Below are positions 25,667 through 34,962 of a DNA stretch of 64,000 nucleotides, piece after piece. The notes under the pieces are model-generated. The model had not been told where the DNA came from. It saw only the letters and a list, made by a program, of their open reading frames with translations, and ran no database searches. This DNA comes from an uncultured Eubacterium sp. (GTDB taxonomy: Bacteria; Bacillota; Clostridia; Lachnospirales; Lachnospiraceae): positions 1-64,000 of the forward strand of contig CATLIX010000009.1 in the NCBI GenBank assembly GCA_949959185.1, read 5' to 3'. The position numbers were made by a program, and so were the translations under genes. The stretch's first letter is position 1. Each line of letters begins with the position of its first letter.

Positions 25667-27163
25667 TCATTTCATTTCCTCCGTCTGCAAATCATATTTC
25701 ACCACATCCATGGTGACCACGCCGTCAGCAAGGAAAGAAATACCGTCCGCTTCTTTTGTTGTATACATGGTTGTCGTCATCACATGTTCTCCGTCATTGA
25801 TAAACACTTCCGCACTGAACATATCCAGGATAATCCGCAGTTTGATTTCTCCGTTCCTGCTGTTTATCCGGCTGCGCCGCTGATGGATGATCGCCCTCCT
25901 GCTTCCGGAAAATTTCCGGTCTATTTTTACAATGGATTCCAGGGGCCGGAAGCTGACAGCAGTATGATAAATCTCATTCTGTGCAAACCGGACTGCAAAT
26001 TTCCGGTACATATTTTCCTCATCCAGAGGATGGACGGACAGTTCCATGTCAATTTTCCTGCCCTGAATACCTTCCAGTTTTGTAAGTCCGGAAAAAGTAA
26101 TATTTTCATACTTTATTTCTTCCCCATGCAGGTTTTCCAATTCCCGTACCGGTTTCTGAATCAGTCTTCCGTTCACTACGGAAAGTTCTCTGGGCAGGCT
26201 CATCTGGCCAAACCAGGGCTGTTCCGGGGAATGAAGGTTACAGGTATCCCAGTTCTGCATCCAGCCAATCATAATCCTTCTTCCATCCGGTGCGGAAAGG
26301 GTCTGGGGCGCATAAAAATCAATGCCGTAATCAATGGCCTGATTCTGTTCCTCATTGAAAATTTCTTCCTGTTCATCATAAGTTCCAATCAGACAGAGGG
26401 TTCCGTTGCCATTGTGATACTCCAGTCCCTGAGGGAGCATATCCATGGGGCTTGTAAGCAGCACATGCTTTCCGTCCAGTTCAAAGAAATCAGGGCATTC
26501 CCAGGCTTTTCCAAATCGGCCCCGGTTAGCGGCCAGAACCTTTTCGTACTTCCAGTCCAGGCCATCTCTGCTGCTGAAAAGAAGAATCTGCCCATCTCTT
26601 TCCGGTGCGCAGTTTCCAACCACACACCGGAAAGTTCCGTCTTTTGCCCTCCACATTTTCGGGTCTCTGAAATCATATTTGCTGCCCCCGTCCGGAAGGT
26701 CCTTTTCATTCAGGACCGGGTTATACTGATACTTCTCATAATCTCTTCCGTCTCCAATGGCCAGGCACTGGGTCTGTACATCACGCTGCTCTCCATCTTT
26801 CTGAATTTCCTTATGCACCCCGGTATACATCAGAAGCTGCCTGCCGTCTGAAAGTTCCACGGCGCTGCCGGAAAAGCATCCTGCTTCGTCATATACGGTA
26901 TCCGGGGCCAGAGCTGCCGGAAGATATTCCCAGTGCAGCAAATCTTTGCTGACTGCATGGCCCCAGTGCATGGGACCCCAGTGTGAATTATAAGGATGAT
27001 ACTGGTAAAACAGATGATACTTTCCCTGATAAAAGGAAAATCCATTGGGGTCGTTCATCCATCCTGTTCTTGCCGATAAATGAAATCCCGGTTTTTCCAC
27101 TTCCCTGTTTTTCCGTTCCGTTATTTTTTCATACCTGCGTGCATCACGTAAAATCTGGCTCAT
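25667..27163 (-). CDS. GH32 sucrose-6-phosphate hydrolase / beta-fructofuranosidase
   Basis: Cleaves terminal beta-fructofuranosides such as sucrose, sucrose phosphate or fructo-oligosaccharides. The five-bladed propeller has all three acidic residues: WMNDPNG (nucleophile Asp near 38), YDFRDPKMW (about 166) and WECPDFF (acid/base Glu near 222); a beta-sandwich follows. No signal peptide, so it acts in the cytosol on imported sugar. Its importer is an ABC system, not a PTS, so unphosphorylated fructosides are the likelier substrate. 498 aa. Ends overlapping the intended start of the kinase gene. Confidence 0.95.
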   Translation of the reverse strand: MSQILRDARRYEKITERKNREVEKPGFHLSARTGWMNDPNGFSFYQGKYHLFYQYHPYNSHWGPMHWGHAVSKDLLHWEYLPAALAPDTVYDEAGCFSGSAVELSDGRQLLMYTGVHKEIQKDGEQRDVQTQCLAIGDGRDYEKYQYNPVLNEKDLPDGGSKYDFRDPKMWRAKDGTFRCVVGNCAPERDGQILLFSSRDGLDWKYEKVLAANRGRFGKAWECPDFFELDGKHVLLTSPMDMLPQGLEYHNGNGTLCLIGTYDEQEEIFNEEQNQAIDYGIDFYAPQTLSAPDGRRIMIGWMQNWDTCNLHSPEQPWFGQMSLPRELSVVNGRLIQKPVRELENLHGEEIKYENITFSGLTKLEGIQGRKIDMELSVHPLDEENMYRKFAVRFAQNEIYHTAVSFRPLESIVKIDRKFSGSRRAIIHQRRSRINSRNGEIKLRIILDMFSAEVFINDGEHVMTTTMYTTKEADGISFLADGVVTMDVVKYDLQTEEMK

Positions 27164-27184
27164 ACCTTCGAAACCCTCCTGTAT

Positions 27185-28864
27185 TTATTCTTTTTCCTCG
27201 CTCTCAACGCCGGCATACCGGTCGTATGCGTCCTGATATACTTTCAGAAGTTTATCCATACCACATTTTTTCTTTAATTTTTCCACATAGGCTTCCCATT
27301 CTGCGTCCGTGGGCCCGCCGTTTTTCAGCCACAACCCCTCCTGCTCAGATACTGCGCTTTCAAAATCAGCTTTGTACCAGTCAATGTCGTCCAGCTCCTC
27401 CCCTGTAAATACACAGTCTACCGGATAGGTTACGGCACTGTCTACGAAGGGCATCCAGAATTCATTCAAATCTGTCAGTCGCTCAATGGCCCGGTCTTCC
27501 ATTTTAAAAGTAGTGAGATAATAATTGCTGAGAATCAGTTTTGGCCCGTATACTTCCTGTTCCCCTCGCAGTTCTCCGGTTCCCTTTCCGAATTTCTCCT
27601 GAGATTCCTCGTCGGTGATGCTCAGCCATACGCCATTTTCATCCTGCTCTGTAAAATACGTCCCTATGGGGCCATAGTGAAGCTGCATTACATTTTCCGG
27701 CTCATACCATTTATCGAAAAATTTCAGCAGGTTTGCAGGACTTTTGCAGGCTTTGGTAATATTCAGATTTCCGCTGCTGGTGGGGCCTCCGGTGCGCACC
27801 GTTACATTGTGAGTGCCATCCGGCCCGTCCAGAACAGGAAGGAACACATAATCTTTCGCATAATCGCCCATCAGTTCCTCGATATACCACCAGGTGGAGA
27901 CGCCTACATAACCCTGGGAACATTTGGAAATCAACTGGGTGTCATCCTGACTGAACATTTCCACATCCATCAGGCCTTCCGCATACCAGTCATGGAAATA
28001 AGTCAGAGCATCCCTGTATTTGTCCGAGGTGCAGATAAATTCCACTTTTCCGTCGTCATTCAGCACAAGATCGTTGCACACGTCATTGGGCCAGTTGGTA
28101 AAGCCAAAGCCCGCATAGAAAATATTCTGCCCCCAGCACCACTGGTCGAATCCTGTGCTCATGGGAATGGTGCTGCCCGGATCATTTCCATAATATCTGG
28201 CGCTCATATCATTATCTTTAAAGGCTTTTAAAGCCGTATGAAGTTCATCCAGAGTGGTAGGCACTTCCAGACCCAGATCATCCAGCCACGCTTTGTTTAT
28301 CATGGAAAACTGGGGAATCGTGTAGATACTGTAATCTTCTTTTGCCCCAATTCCTGCAGTACCCATGCGCTCTCCGGAGGGGAGGCCATAGATATATCCG
28401 TCGTCCATGGTGATTGCCCGGCGGATATCCGGATTTTCCTCCAGAATCTTACACAGATTGGGCATATATTCTTCCGTCAGGTAGGGTGACAAATCAATAA
28501 AGGTTCCGTCGTCTCCGTAACGGGAAATATCATAGTTATTGAATCCGACCCCTATAAACGCATCCGGCAGATCTCCGCCTGCAATCCGGATATTAACCTG
28601 TTCTGACAGAGATTCGCTCATGGTGTTCCATTCGATATGAATTCCAGCTTCTTCCTGAAGCTGATTCAGCACCGGCTTCTTATCATAGCTGGTACTCAGA
28701 GCGCCCATCCCTCCCATAATATAAAAATCTGTCTGGGATGTGTCCGTATTGGCAACCCCTTTCTCGTGATTTCCGTAATCATTGCCGCATGATACCATGG
28801 ACAGTCCAATTCCAGTCATCAGCATACAGGATAAAAACTTTTTCCGCAATCCTTTTTTTCTCAT
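27185..28864 (-). CDS. ABC sugar-binding lipoprotein
   Basis: An extracellular solute-binding lipoprotein of the large (559 aa) family-1 type that pairs with LplB/LplC-like permeases. The signal MRKKGLRKKFLSCMLMTG leads to a lipobox MVSCGN, so Cys 26 would be lipidated. The mature part carries typical features such as GGDLPDAFIG and the aromatic-rich C-terminal half. No ATPase gene is nearby, so the system probably uses a shared MsmX-type ATPase (known for this importer class; inference here). Located between permease and GH32 genes. Confidence 0.92.
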   Translation of the reverse strand: MRKKGLRKKFLSCMLMTGIGLSMVSCGNDYGNHEKGVANTDTSQTDFYIMGGMGALSTSYDKKPVLNQLQEEAGIHIEWNTMSESLSEQVNIRIAGGDLPDAFIGVGFNNYDISRYGDDGTFIDLSPYLTEEYMPNLCKILEENPDIRRAITMDDGYIYGLPSGERMGTAGIGAKEDYSIYTIPQFSMINKAWLDDLGLEVPTTLDELHTALKAFKDNDMSARYYGNDPGSTIPMSTGFDQWCWGQNIFYAGFGFTNWPNDVCNDLVLNDDGKVEFICTSDKYRDALTYFHDWYAEGLMDVEMFSQDDTQLISKCSQGYVGVSTWWYIEELMGDYAKDYVFLPVLDGPDGTHNVTVRTGGPTSSGNLNITKACKSPANLLKFFDKWYEPENVMQLHYGPIGTYFTEQDENGVWLSITDEESQEKFGKGTGELRGEQEVYGPKLILSNYYLTTFKMEDRAIERLTDLNEFWMPFVDSAVTYPVDCVFTGEELDDIDWYKADFESAVSEQEGLWLKNGGPTDAEWEAYVEKLKKKCGMDKLLKVYQDAYDRYAGVESEEKE

Positions 28865-28921
28865 AATATGGCTTCCTTTCTACTTGATACCAGTCATACG
28901 AATTCATTCCGTATTCCCCAA

Positions 28922-29830
28922 TCAGCCTTTTACTGCCCCTGCCATAAAACCTTTTTCAAAATACTTCTGTACAAACGGATAAATCATCAGCATGGGGGCC
29001 GCTGCAATAATGATGGATGAAAATTTAATCATTTCTGTCATTTTGTTCAGTTCGGCATAACCGCCGGATATGGTGCTTGCCTGGCTTGCACTGGCAGAGC
29101 TTTTAATCAGAATATTCCGAAGTACCAGCGGCAGCGGCGCTTTTTCCGGGGAAGGAAGATAAATCATGGACGTAAACCAGTCGTTCCAGTAAGTAACCAT
29201 GGAAAATACTACCATAACTGCCATAATCGAACGACTCAGAGGCACAACAATGCGGATAAAGGTCGTCCATTTGGAAGCACCGTCAATTTCTGCTGCTTCA
29301 ATCATTTCTCTGGGAATACTGTTCTCAAAGAAGTTCCGCATGATAATCATATTTCCCACCGCAACGCCTCCCGGCAGGAACAGCGCCCACATGTTGTTAA
29401 TCAGCCCTGTTTCCTTTACAATCAGGTAGGTAGGAACCAGGCCTCCGCCGAAGTACATGGTAATAATAAAGAAAATGCTGAAAAATTTTCTGCCGGGCAG
29501 GTTCTTCACACTGAGGGGATATGCGGTCAGATACAGCATTACCACAGAAAATACCGTGCCGATAATGGTGTACTTAAAGCTGTTTAACAGTCCCGTCAGG
29601 ATATTGGGGTCTGCAAATACTGCTTTGTATCCATCTAATGTAAATTTGCTGGGCAAAAGAAATGTTTTTCCTGCATATACATCATAAGGATCTGACACTG
29701 ACGCTACCAGCACGTAATACAGAGGATAAGCAACAATCAACAAAATAATGACACATATCACCACCAGAATAATATCGCTGGTTCGTTCTGAAAACCCGGA
29801 TAATTTTCCTGTTTTTGTTTTCGCTTTCAT
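28922..29830 (-). CDS. ABC sugar permease, LplC/YtcP-like
   Basis: Six membrane helices and the permease EAA loop EMIEAAEIDGASKWTTFIRIVVPLSR, where the ATPase docks. The C-terminal IYPFVQKYFEKGFMAGAVKG is the standard ending of this carbohydrate-permease family. Start at 29830 with AGGAGG upstream; a 21-codon longer frame overlaps the preceding permease gene and lacks a site. 302 aa. It forms the channel with the product of the next gene upstream. Confidence 0.95.
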   Translation of the reverse strand: MKAKTKTGKLSGFSERTSDIILVVICVIILLIVAYPLYYVLVASVSDPYDVYAGKTFLLPSKFTLDGYKAVFADPNILTGLLNSFKYTIIGTVFSVVMLYLTAYPLSVKNLPGRKFFSIFFIITMYFGGGLVPTYLIVKETGLINNMWALFLPGGVAVGNMIIMRNFFENSIPREMIEAAEIDGASKWTTFIRIVVPLSRSIMAVMVVFSMVTYWNDWFTSMIYLPSPEKAPLPLVLRNILIKSSASASQASTISGGYAELNKMTEMIKFSSIIIAAAPMLMIYPFVQKYFEKGFMAGAVKG

Positions 29831-29840
29831 CTCGCACCTC

Positions 29841-30788
29841 CTATACAAAACTTGTATCTTCGGACAATTTGCCCGCAATCTTATTGACTGCAATCAGAAG
29901 AATAATATTGACCACCGTGTTAAACAGCCCTACTGCAGTGGAATAACTGTACTTGGCGTTTTCAATACCCTGCTGGTACACATACACAGCAATTACATCG
30001 CTGGTAGCCTTGTTCAAATCTGTCTGCAGAAGCCATACCTTTTCGAATCCCACATTCATCAGATTTCCGGCGCTCATAATCAGATTCAGCACCATGATGG
30101 ACTTCAGCTCCGGGATATCAATATGGATAATTCTCTGAAACAGGGAAGCACCGTCTACTTTTGCCGCCTCATACAGGGATGTATCAATATTGGAAAGGGT
30201 AGCCATATAAACGATAATCCCCCATCCTGCATCCTGCCAGATACCGGAAGCAATATAAATAGTACGAAAGGCGGAAGATTCTGTCAGAAAATCAACGCTG
30301 CTTCCGAGAATCAGATTTAAAAGTCCGCCGGAGGGACTTAAAAAGATGCGGATCATACCGCAGATTACCATGGTGGAAATAAAATGAGGTGCATAAAGCA
30401 CTGTCTGAGTGGTTCGTTTAAACCGCTGAAACCTTACCTGATTCAGCATCAATGCCAGAAAAATGGGAATCGGAAAACTCCATAACAGGCTGTAAAGACT
30501 CAGCAGCAGAGTATTGGAAAGCATTCTTACACAGGTAGGAGCGGAAAAGAACCGCTGGAACCATTTCAGACCTACCCATTCGCTTCCGAACATTCCCTGG
30601 CTGGCCTTGTAATCCCGAAAGGCAATCTGGATTCCATACATGGGTATGTACTTATAAATAATGGTCAGTACCACAGGAATCAGGAGCATTGCATACAACT
30701 GCCAGTTGTCCATAATTCGCTTTTTCAACGGTTTTCCATTTAAAGGAACCGCCGAAACTGCTGCCATATCCGGCTTTAATTTTTTCAT
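29841..30788 (-). CDS. ABC sugar permease, LplB-like
   Basis: The partner permease: 315 aa, six membrane helices, opening with a short basic tail and YAMLLIPVVLTIIYKYIPMYG, with the EAA loop LYEAAKVDGASLFQRIIHIDIPEL. First gene of the sugar operon; its promoter and LacI-type operator lie immediately upstream. It precedes the LplC-like gene by 10 bp. Confidence 0.95.
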   Translation of the reverse strand: MKKLKPDMAAVSAVPLNGKPLKKRIMDNWQLYAMLLIPVVLTIIYKYIPMYGIQIAFRDYKASQGMFGSEWVGLKWFQRFFSAPTCVRMLSNTLLLSLYSLLWSFPIPIFLALMLNQVRFQRFKRTTQTVLYAPHFISTMVICGMIRIFLSPSGGLLNLILGSSVDFLTESSAFRTIYIASGIWQDAGWGIIVYMATLSNIDTSLYEAAKVDGASLFQRIIHIDIPELKSIMVLNLIMSAGNLMNVGFEKVWLLQTDLNKATSDVIAVYVYQQGIENAKYSYSTAVGLFNTVVNIILLIAVNKIAGKLSEDTSFV

Positions 30789-30870
30789 AATTTACTCTCT
30801 CCTTTCTGTTTCAGATGGTTTGTTTCATGAAATTGAATTCAAATTTTCTTTTTTATGCGCGCCGTATTCG

Positions 30871-30925
30871 TGAAACGTTATTCAATCTGTATTTGAAATA
30901 TATTATTTTGCGTTGCGTTAGTCAA
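30871..30925 (-). promoter_or_regulatory. Sugar-operon promoter with LacI-type operator
   Basis: On the minus strand TTGACT (30925-30920), a 17-bp spacer and TATATT (30902-30897) give a strong promoter. TGAATAACGTTTCA (30884-30871) lies just past the start point, resembling a LacI-family box. A GTTTCATGAAATT motif at 30822-30834 is repeated near the regulator promoter. Confidence 0.65.
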
Positions 30926-30995
30926 TCTTTTTTTCTCTATTTCATTGTGAATATCTATAATTTTAGTGATTAATTACAGTTTTTTTATAGCTCTT

Positions 30996-31041
30996 TTGTA
31001 TACATTTACAGTTTTAATAATATATGTAACGTTTCATGAAA
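30996..31041 (+). promoter_or_regulatory. LacI-regulator promoter and operator
   Basis: TTGTAT (30996-31001), a 16-bp spacer and TAATAT (31018-31023), followed at once by TGTAACGTTTCA (31025-31036) and the second copy of GTTTCATGAAATT (31031-31043). This suggests autoregulation by the same protein that controls the divergent sugar operon. Confidence 0.5.
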
Positions 31042-31146
31042 TTTTCTGCAAATGCACTTTACAAACAGAAAAATATCCATTATAATATCATCATAAAAGA
31101 AACACTTGTTTTATTAACATCCAGAAACATATCAAAGGAGGCTCTT

Positions 31147-32175
31147 ATGAAAAAAGAAAATCCCGTTCCCACCATGAAAGATGTAGCCAGAGAAGCCGGC
31201 GTTGCTCTGGGTACCGTTTCCAAAGTAGTCAACGGACTGCCGGTGGGTGAATCCTACCGCGTTCGCGTGGAGGCGGCTATCCGGAAACTGAACTATCAGG
31301 TCAACAGTTATGCACAGGGACTGAAAGCAAGCAGGACATATACTGTTGCTCTTCTGATTCCCAATACCCGGAATCCATTTTTTGCTTCTCTGGTTTACCA
31401 TATTAATCTTGCATTGCTGAAACGCAATTACCGGATGTTACTCTGCACTACTGATTTTGATTTAAATCTGGAGCAGGAATACATTGCCATGGCCCGGCAA
31501 AACAAAGTGGATGGTATTATCGGCCTTACCTATAATCCGAATCTTACTGTAGATGAAACCATTCCCTTTGTATCTGTCGACCGTTCCATGGGACATGGAA
31601 TTCCCTGTGTGGCCAGTGACAATTTTGCAGGAGGCCAGCTTGCTGCCGAAAAACTTGCAGATTTTGGCTGCAGACATGTGGCATTTCTGCGGATTGGTTC
31701 TTCCCTGAGCAATGAGCCAAATAAACGGAAATCCGGATTTGAAAACGGCTGTCTGGCCCGCGGCCTTTCATACGAAGCAAAAATTTTAAATGACGGGGAT
31801 TCTCTGGAAGGTTTCGAACAATTTCTGAAAGACCATATTACAGACGGAAAACTGGCCTTTGACGGAATCTTCTGCGTTACCGACAATTTGGCCTGGTCTG
31901 TGCTGAAAATCCTGCGCAGGCTGAACCAGAAAGTTCCTGAAGACGTGCAGGTGATTGGTTATGACGGAATACGCATGTTTGGTGATAAGGAATACGTCTG
32001 CTCTACTATTGTACAGCCGCTTCCCGATATTGCTGAAATGTGTGTGGAACTGCTGCTGCAGGAAAACAGAATGTTCCGGCCTCCTCTTGTCTGTCTTCCC
32101 GTTACGTATGCCGAAGGCGGAACAACGCGTGAGATTGCCGGAACCAAATCTGGCGAACAGGAGGTGGATTCATGA
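31147..32175 (+). CDS. LacI-family transcriptional repressor
   Basis: A 342-aa repressor: helix-turn-helix TMKDVAREAGVALGTVSKVVNG (about 10-31), hinge helix SYAQGLKASRT, then a periplasmic-binding-protein-like sensor domain starting VALLIPNTRNPFF. It is divergent from the importer/GH32/kinase operon and probably responds to its sugar. AAAGGAGG sits before the ATG at 31147; the frame extends 37 codons upstream through its own promoter, which is rejected. Its stop overlaps the next ATG (ATGA). Confidence 0.95.
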   Translation: MKKENPVPTMKDVAREAGVALGTVSKVVNGLPVGESYRVRVEAAIRKLNYQVNSYAQGLKASRTYTVALLIPNTRNPFFASLVYHINLALLKRNYRMLLCTTDFDLNLEQEYIAMARQNKVDGIIGLTYNPNLTVDETIPFVSVDRSMGHGIPCVASDNFAGGQLAAEKLADFGCRHVAFLRIGSSLSNEPNKRKSGFENGCLARGLSYEAKILNDGDSLEGFEQFLKDHITDGKLAFDGIFCVTDNLAWSVLKILRRLNQKVPEDVQVIGYDGIRMFGDKEYVCSTIVQPLPDIAEMCVELLLQENRMFRPPLVCLPVTYAEGGTTREIAGTKSGEQEVDS

Positions 32176-32358
32176 AATTACGTTATTTTGCTGTTCTGTG
32201 TTTTCTGGCTTTTCTGCTGGCAGGCTGTGCCAGCCCTCTCCCTGAAAAAGAACCTGTGGAAAATCTGAAGCATCTTACGGTGGGTCACAGTCTTGAAGTG
32301 GAAAATACAGATGACCGTTTTGTTCTTGTGGATGACAACAGTACTCTGGCTGCCGGAA
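32172..32358 (+). pseudogene. Truncated lipoprotein gene
   Basis: The frame opens with a lipoprotein signal, MKLRYFAVLCFLAFLLAGCAS, and continues NLKHLTVGHSLEVENTDDRF...LVDDNSTLAA. After about residue 61 the character changes: the same DNA in the next frame reads LPEGTGQRLTGLPRFQELL, the start of the membrane protein that follows. The lipoprotein frame then runs into low-quality sequence until 32576. A deletion joining two genes is the simplest reading. Start overlaps the lacI stop. Confidence 0.6.
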
Positions 32359-33141
32359 GGAACCGGACAGAGGCTGACCGGATTACCGCGGTTTCAGGAA
32401 CTGTTAAGCCGGGATGGCAGACGCTTTTTTCTGGCAAACCTTCTGACTATTCTGGGATTTCTGCCGTTTATGCTTGGAGTCCTGCTGTCTTTGCTTTCAT
32501 CCAGTATTTTAATTCTGATTCCGGCCTGTATACTCGGCGGCGCCTTTGCCGGCCCTGCTCTGTCCTGTATGCATGACGCTCTGCTGCGAAGCCTGCGGGA
32601 TGCGCCCGGCAAATGGACGGACAATTACAGACGCGCCCTGAGACAGAACTGGCGTCAGTCCATAATTCCCGGTATTCTGTTCTGCCTGCTGCTGGGTTTT
32701 TATATTTTTATGCTGGCTACATTCTTCTGGGCTTCCCGGTTTCCGGGATTCGGGACCCTTGCGGTGTACTTTGTGGGCCTGACACTGATTATCATGTTTT
32801 TTTCTCTGTACTGGCCTCAGATTGCATTATTTGAACAGAGCGGAAAACAGCGGTTCCAGAACAGCCTGCTGTTTATGATTCGTTTTTTCCGGAAAACTCT
32901 GGGCTGCGCATTGCTTCAGATTCTCTACTGGACTGTTATTGGACTGCTGCTTCCCTGGTCTGTTATTTTATTTCCGTTCCTGGGGATATGGTTCATTCTG
33001 TTTGCTTCAGATTTCCTGCTCTATCCCGCCATGGATGAATCTTTTCATATTGAAGAACTGATTGCGCGGAATTTTCCGGAACAGACGCCTTTTTATGAAA
33101 ACGATGAAGACTGGCTCAGACGGAAACAGGAAAAACAGTAA
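32293..33141 (+). CDS. Polytopic membrane protein, YesL/DUF624-like, 5' end lost
   Basis: From about residue 20 the protein reads as a four-to-six-helix membrane protein: FLANLLTILGFLPFMLGVLL, SSSILILIPACILGGAFAGP, then RALRQNWRQSIIPGILFCLL, resembling YesL-type proteins often linked to sugar ABC loci. The natural start is missing; in-frame ATGs at 32293 and 32311 lie inside the lipoprotein remnant and lack a good ribosome site. It may be expressed by coupling or be a remnant. The stop is at 33141. Confidence 0.55.
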   Translation: MKWKIQMTVLFLWMTTVLWLPEGTGQRLTGLPRFQELLSRDGRRFFLANLLTILGFLPFMLGVLLSLLSSSILILIPACILGGAFAGPALSCMHDALLRSLRDAPGKWTDNYRRALRQNWRQSIIPGILFCLLLGFYIFMLATFFWASRFPGFGTLAVYFVGLTLIIMFFSLYWPQIALFEQSGKQRFQNSLLFMIRFFRKTLGCALLQILYWTVIGLLLPWSVILFPFLGIWFILFASDFLLYPAMDESFHIEELIARNFPEQTPFYENDEDWLRRKQEKQ

Positions 33142-33231
33142 TAAGAACGCACCCTTACATAATATTTTTTTCCTGTTTTCAGCTTTGAAATAGTCTGGGA
33201 AACGGTCTTATAATTGCCCTCCCATCTTTTT

Positions 33232-34322
33232 TCAGCTTACTGTCAGTTTTTTTCCCTTTTTGGTTCTGAGTGATTTTAATGTCTGCCTGGCAGGACTGAC
33301 CTTTACTGTCACTTTTACTTCTGCTGCATAATAGTTTTCTGTTTCTGCCGCCTTTACTGTGATAATGGCAATTCCCGTTCCTTTAATGGTTATTCTTCCT
33401 TTGTTATTTACTGCTGCATTTTTTTACTGGAACTTGTGCAGGTAAGTGTTCCATCCCCTTTCGTCAGTTCAATATTCAATGAGAACGCACCGTATGACTG
33501 AACTCAAAATTCCGTATCAGCGCTTCTGTCTGCAACTGCTCTGAATGGGCAGAAGAAATCTGCAGCGGTTCCACGCCAGCCAGCGGTAGAAGTTTGTCAT
33601 GGCTGTCATTGCCCTGTGCGTATCTTCGGTCAGTTTTCCGGCATCGTATGGATTTTTCAGGGAATACATCGACTCATACCAGGAAGATTCTTTTGTATTT
33701 TCATAACGCTCCCCTGCATAAAGGGCTTCTCCGTATTTCTGTCCCACTTCTTCCTTTGTACGGGTAGAAAAAGTTGCAGATTCTGCCGCATCATAGACAA
33801 TGGTGTCCGCTGTTTCCGCATTTATCGTGTTACAGCCCTTGACGCTTCAAATTTCATTTCATGTTCTTCTGCATATTTCTGTGCCGGGGACCCTTCATAG
33901 CAGACCAGCGTTACATGTTTTTGCCAGCCGCTGCCATGGTCAAAGGCGTACTCCGCAATGTTATGCACAGTATCCGGAACCGTAATGCGGACTTCTTCCA
34001 GCTTAATCTTTGCTTTTGGGCAGAACAGCAGAATGGTTTTTCCCTTATCATACAGAATACCATCTTCCGAAGAATAATTCCTGTTTGCTTCTGCTACATG
34101 AATGGCAGACAGGTTTATGCATTCTCCAAATACGTCATTCCCCAGCTCCGTAACACTTGCAGGAATGGTATCTGTTTCACTTTGCCTGTAATCGTGACGT
34201 CTGTCAGATATTTGCAGAAATAAAATGCGTCATCTCCTACTTGTTCTACAGTTTCAGGGATTGTAAAAGCTCCGTTTTTTCCTCCCGGACAACACAGTAA
34301 AACGGTTTTGTTCTTATTGCTG
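33232..34322 (-). pseudogene. Shattered LRR_5 / CAP-like / Ig-like surface protein
   Basis: Pieces of one large surface protein appear in order on the minus strand but in different frames: LRR_5 repeats (FTIPETVEQVGDDAFYFCKYL, SVTELGNDVFGECINLS, TVHNIAEYAFDHGSGW, then the repeat ending YEGSPAQKYAEEHEMKFEA), a CAP-like region (SSWYESMYSLKNPYDAG, AMTNFYRWLAGVEPL, LIRNFEFSH), and an Ig-like tail (ITIKGTGIAIITVKAAE, VKVSPARQTLKSL) ending at 33232. Frame changes lie near 34180, 33838, 33580 and 33418, and a stop near 33476. The 5' end, with any signal peptide, is missing. Confidence 0.75.
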
Positions 34323-34845
34323 TTCTTCCTGGAAACATCGGATTACCTTACAGGGACTTCCTGCTGCCACGCAATTGGCAGGAACCGGGCGGGTCACCAC
34401 ACTTCCGGCGCCGATGACACTGTTTTCCCCAATGGTTGCTCCCGGAAGAATAATACTTCCTCCTCCAATCCAGACATTGTCTCCGATTTCCACAGGACGG
34501 GCATAGGTCCTGAAAAAAGTGGCACCTGTTTTTTCCCAGTCCGGATGGAACCTTTCATCAGGCAGGACTGGATGAGAAGAAGTATAAATCTGCACATTGG
34601 AAACAATCAGCACCTGACTGCCGATTCGTATGGGTTTATTATCTACAAAGGTACAGTTCATATTTCAGATAACATTATCACCCGGAAAAATATTTTTCCC
34701 ATAATCACAGTGAAAGGGTGTGTCAATGGCTACATTCTTCCCCATACCTCCCAGTAATTCCTGTAAAATTTCCTGTCTCTTTTGTACGTCATCGTAGTCA
34801 GAAAGATACGGCTGTTTCCAGAAAGTCTCCTGTTTCGTAATACAT
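34314..34845 (-). pseudogene. Maltose O-acetyltransferase-like gene, broken
   Basis: A left-handed beta-helix (hexapeptide) acetyltransferase of the Maa/LacA type: CTFVDNKPIRIGSQVLI, VEIGDNVWIGGGSIILPGATIGENSVIGAGSVV and VPANCVAAGSPCKVI are intact. The ATG at 34845 has AAGGAG upstream but shifts frame within 16 codons (MYYETGDFLE versus KQPYLSDYDDVQ), and a TGA at 34665-34667 interrupts GDNVI/NMNCTF. A fragment from an internal ATG (34661) could still be made but would lack the N-terminal helices. Confidence 0.8.
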
Positions 34846-34962
34846 ATAAATTCTCCTTCTTTGCTGTTGCGTCATATCAATGGTTACAGTCTGATGATAA
34901 AGGAAAATTCCAAAATTATCTATCCCGTTTCAGACATTTACCTGCAAAATTCTGCCAGTCTG

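Noticed and set aside
25784-26851. 355-aa plus-strand frame inside the GH32 gene
   Set aside because: Shadow of the GH32 coding strand; no motif or ribosome site.
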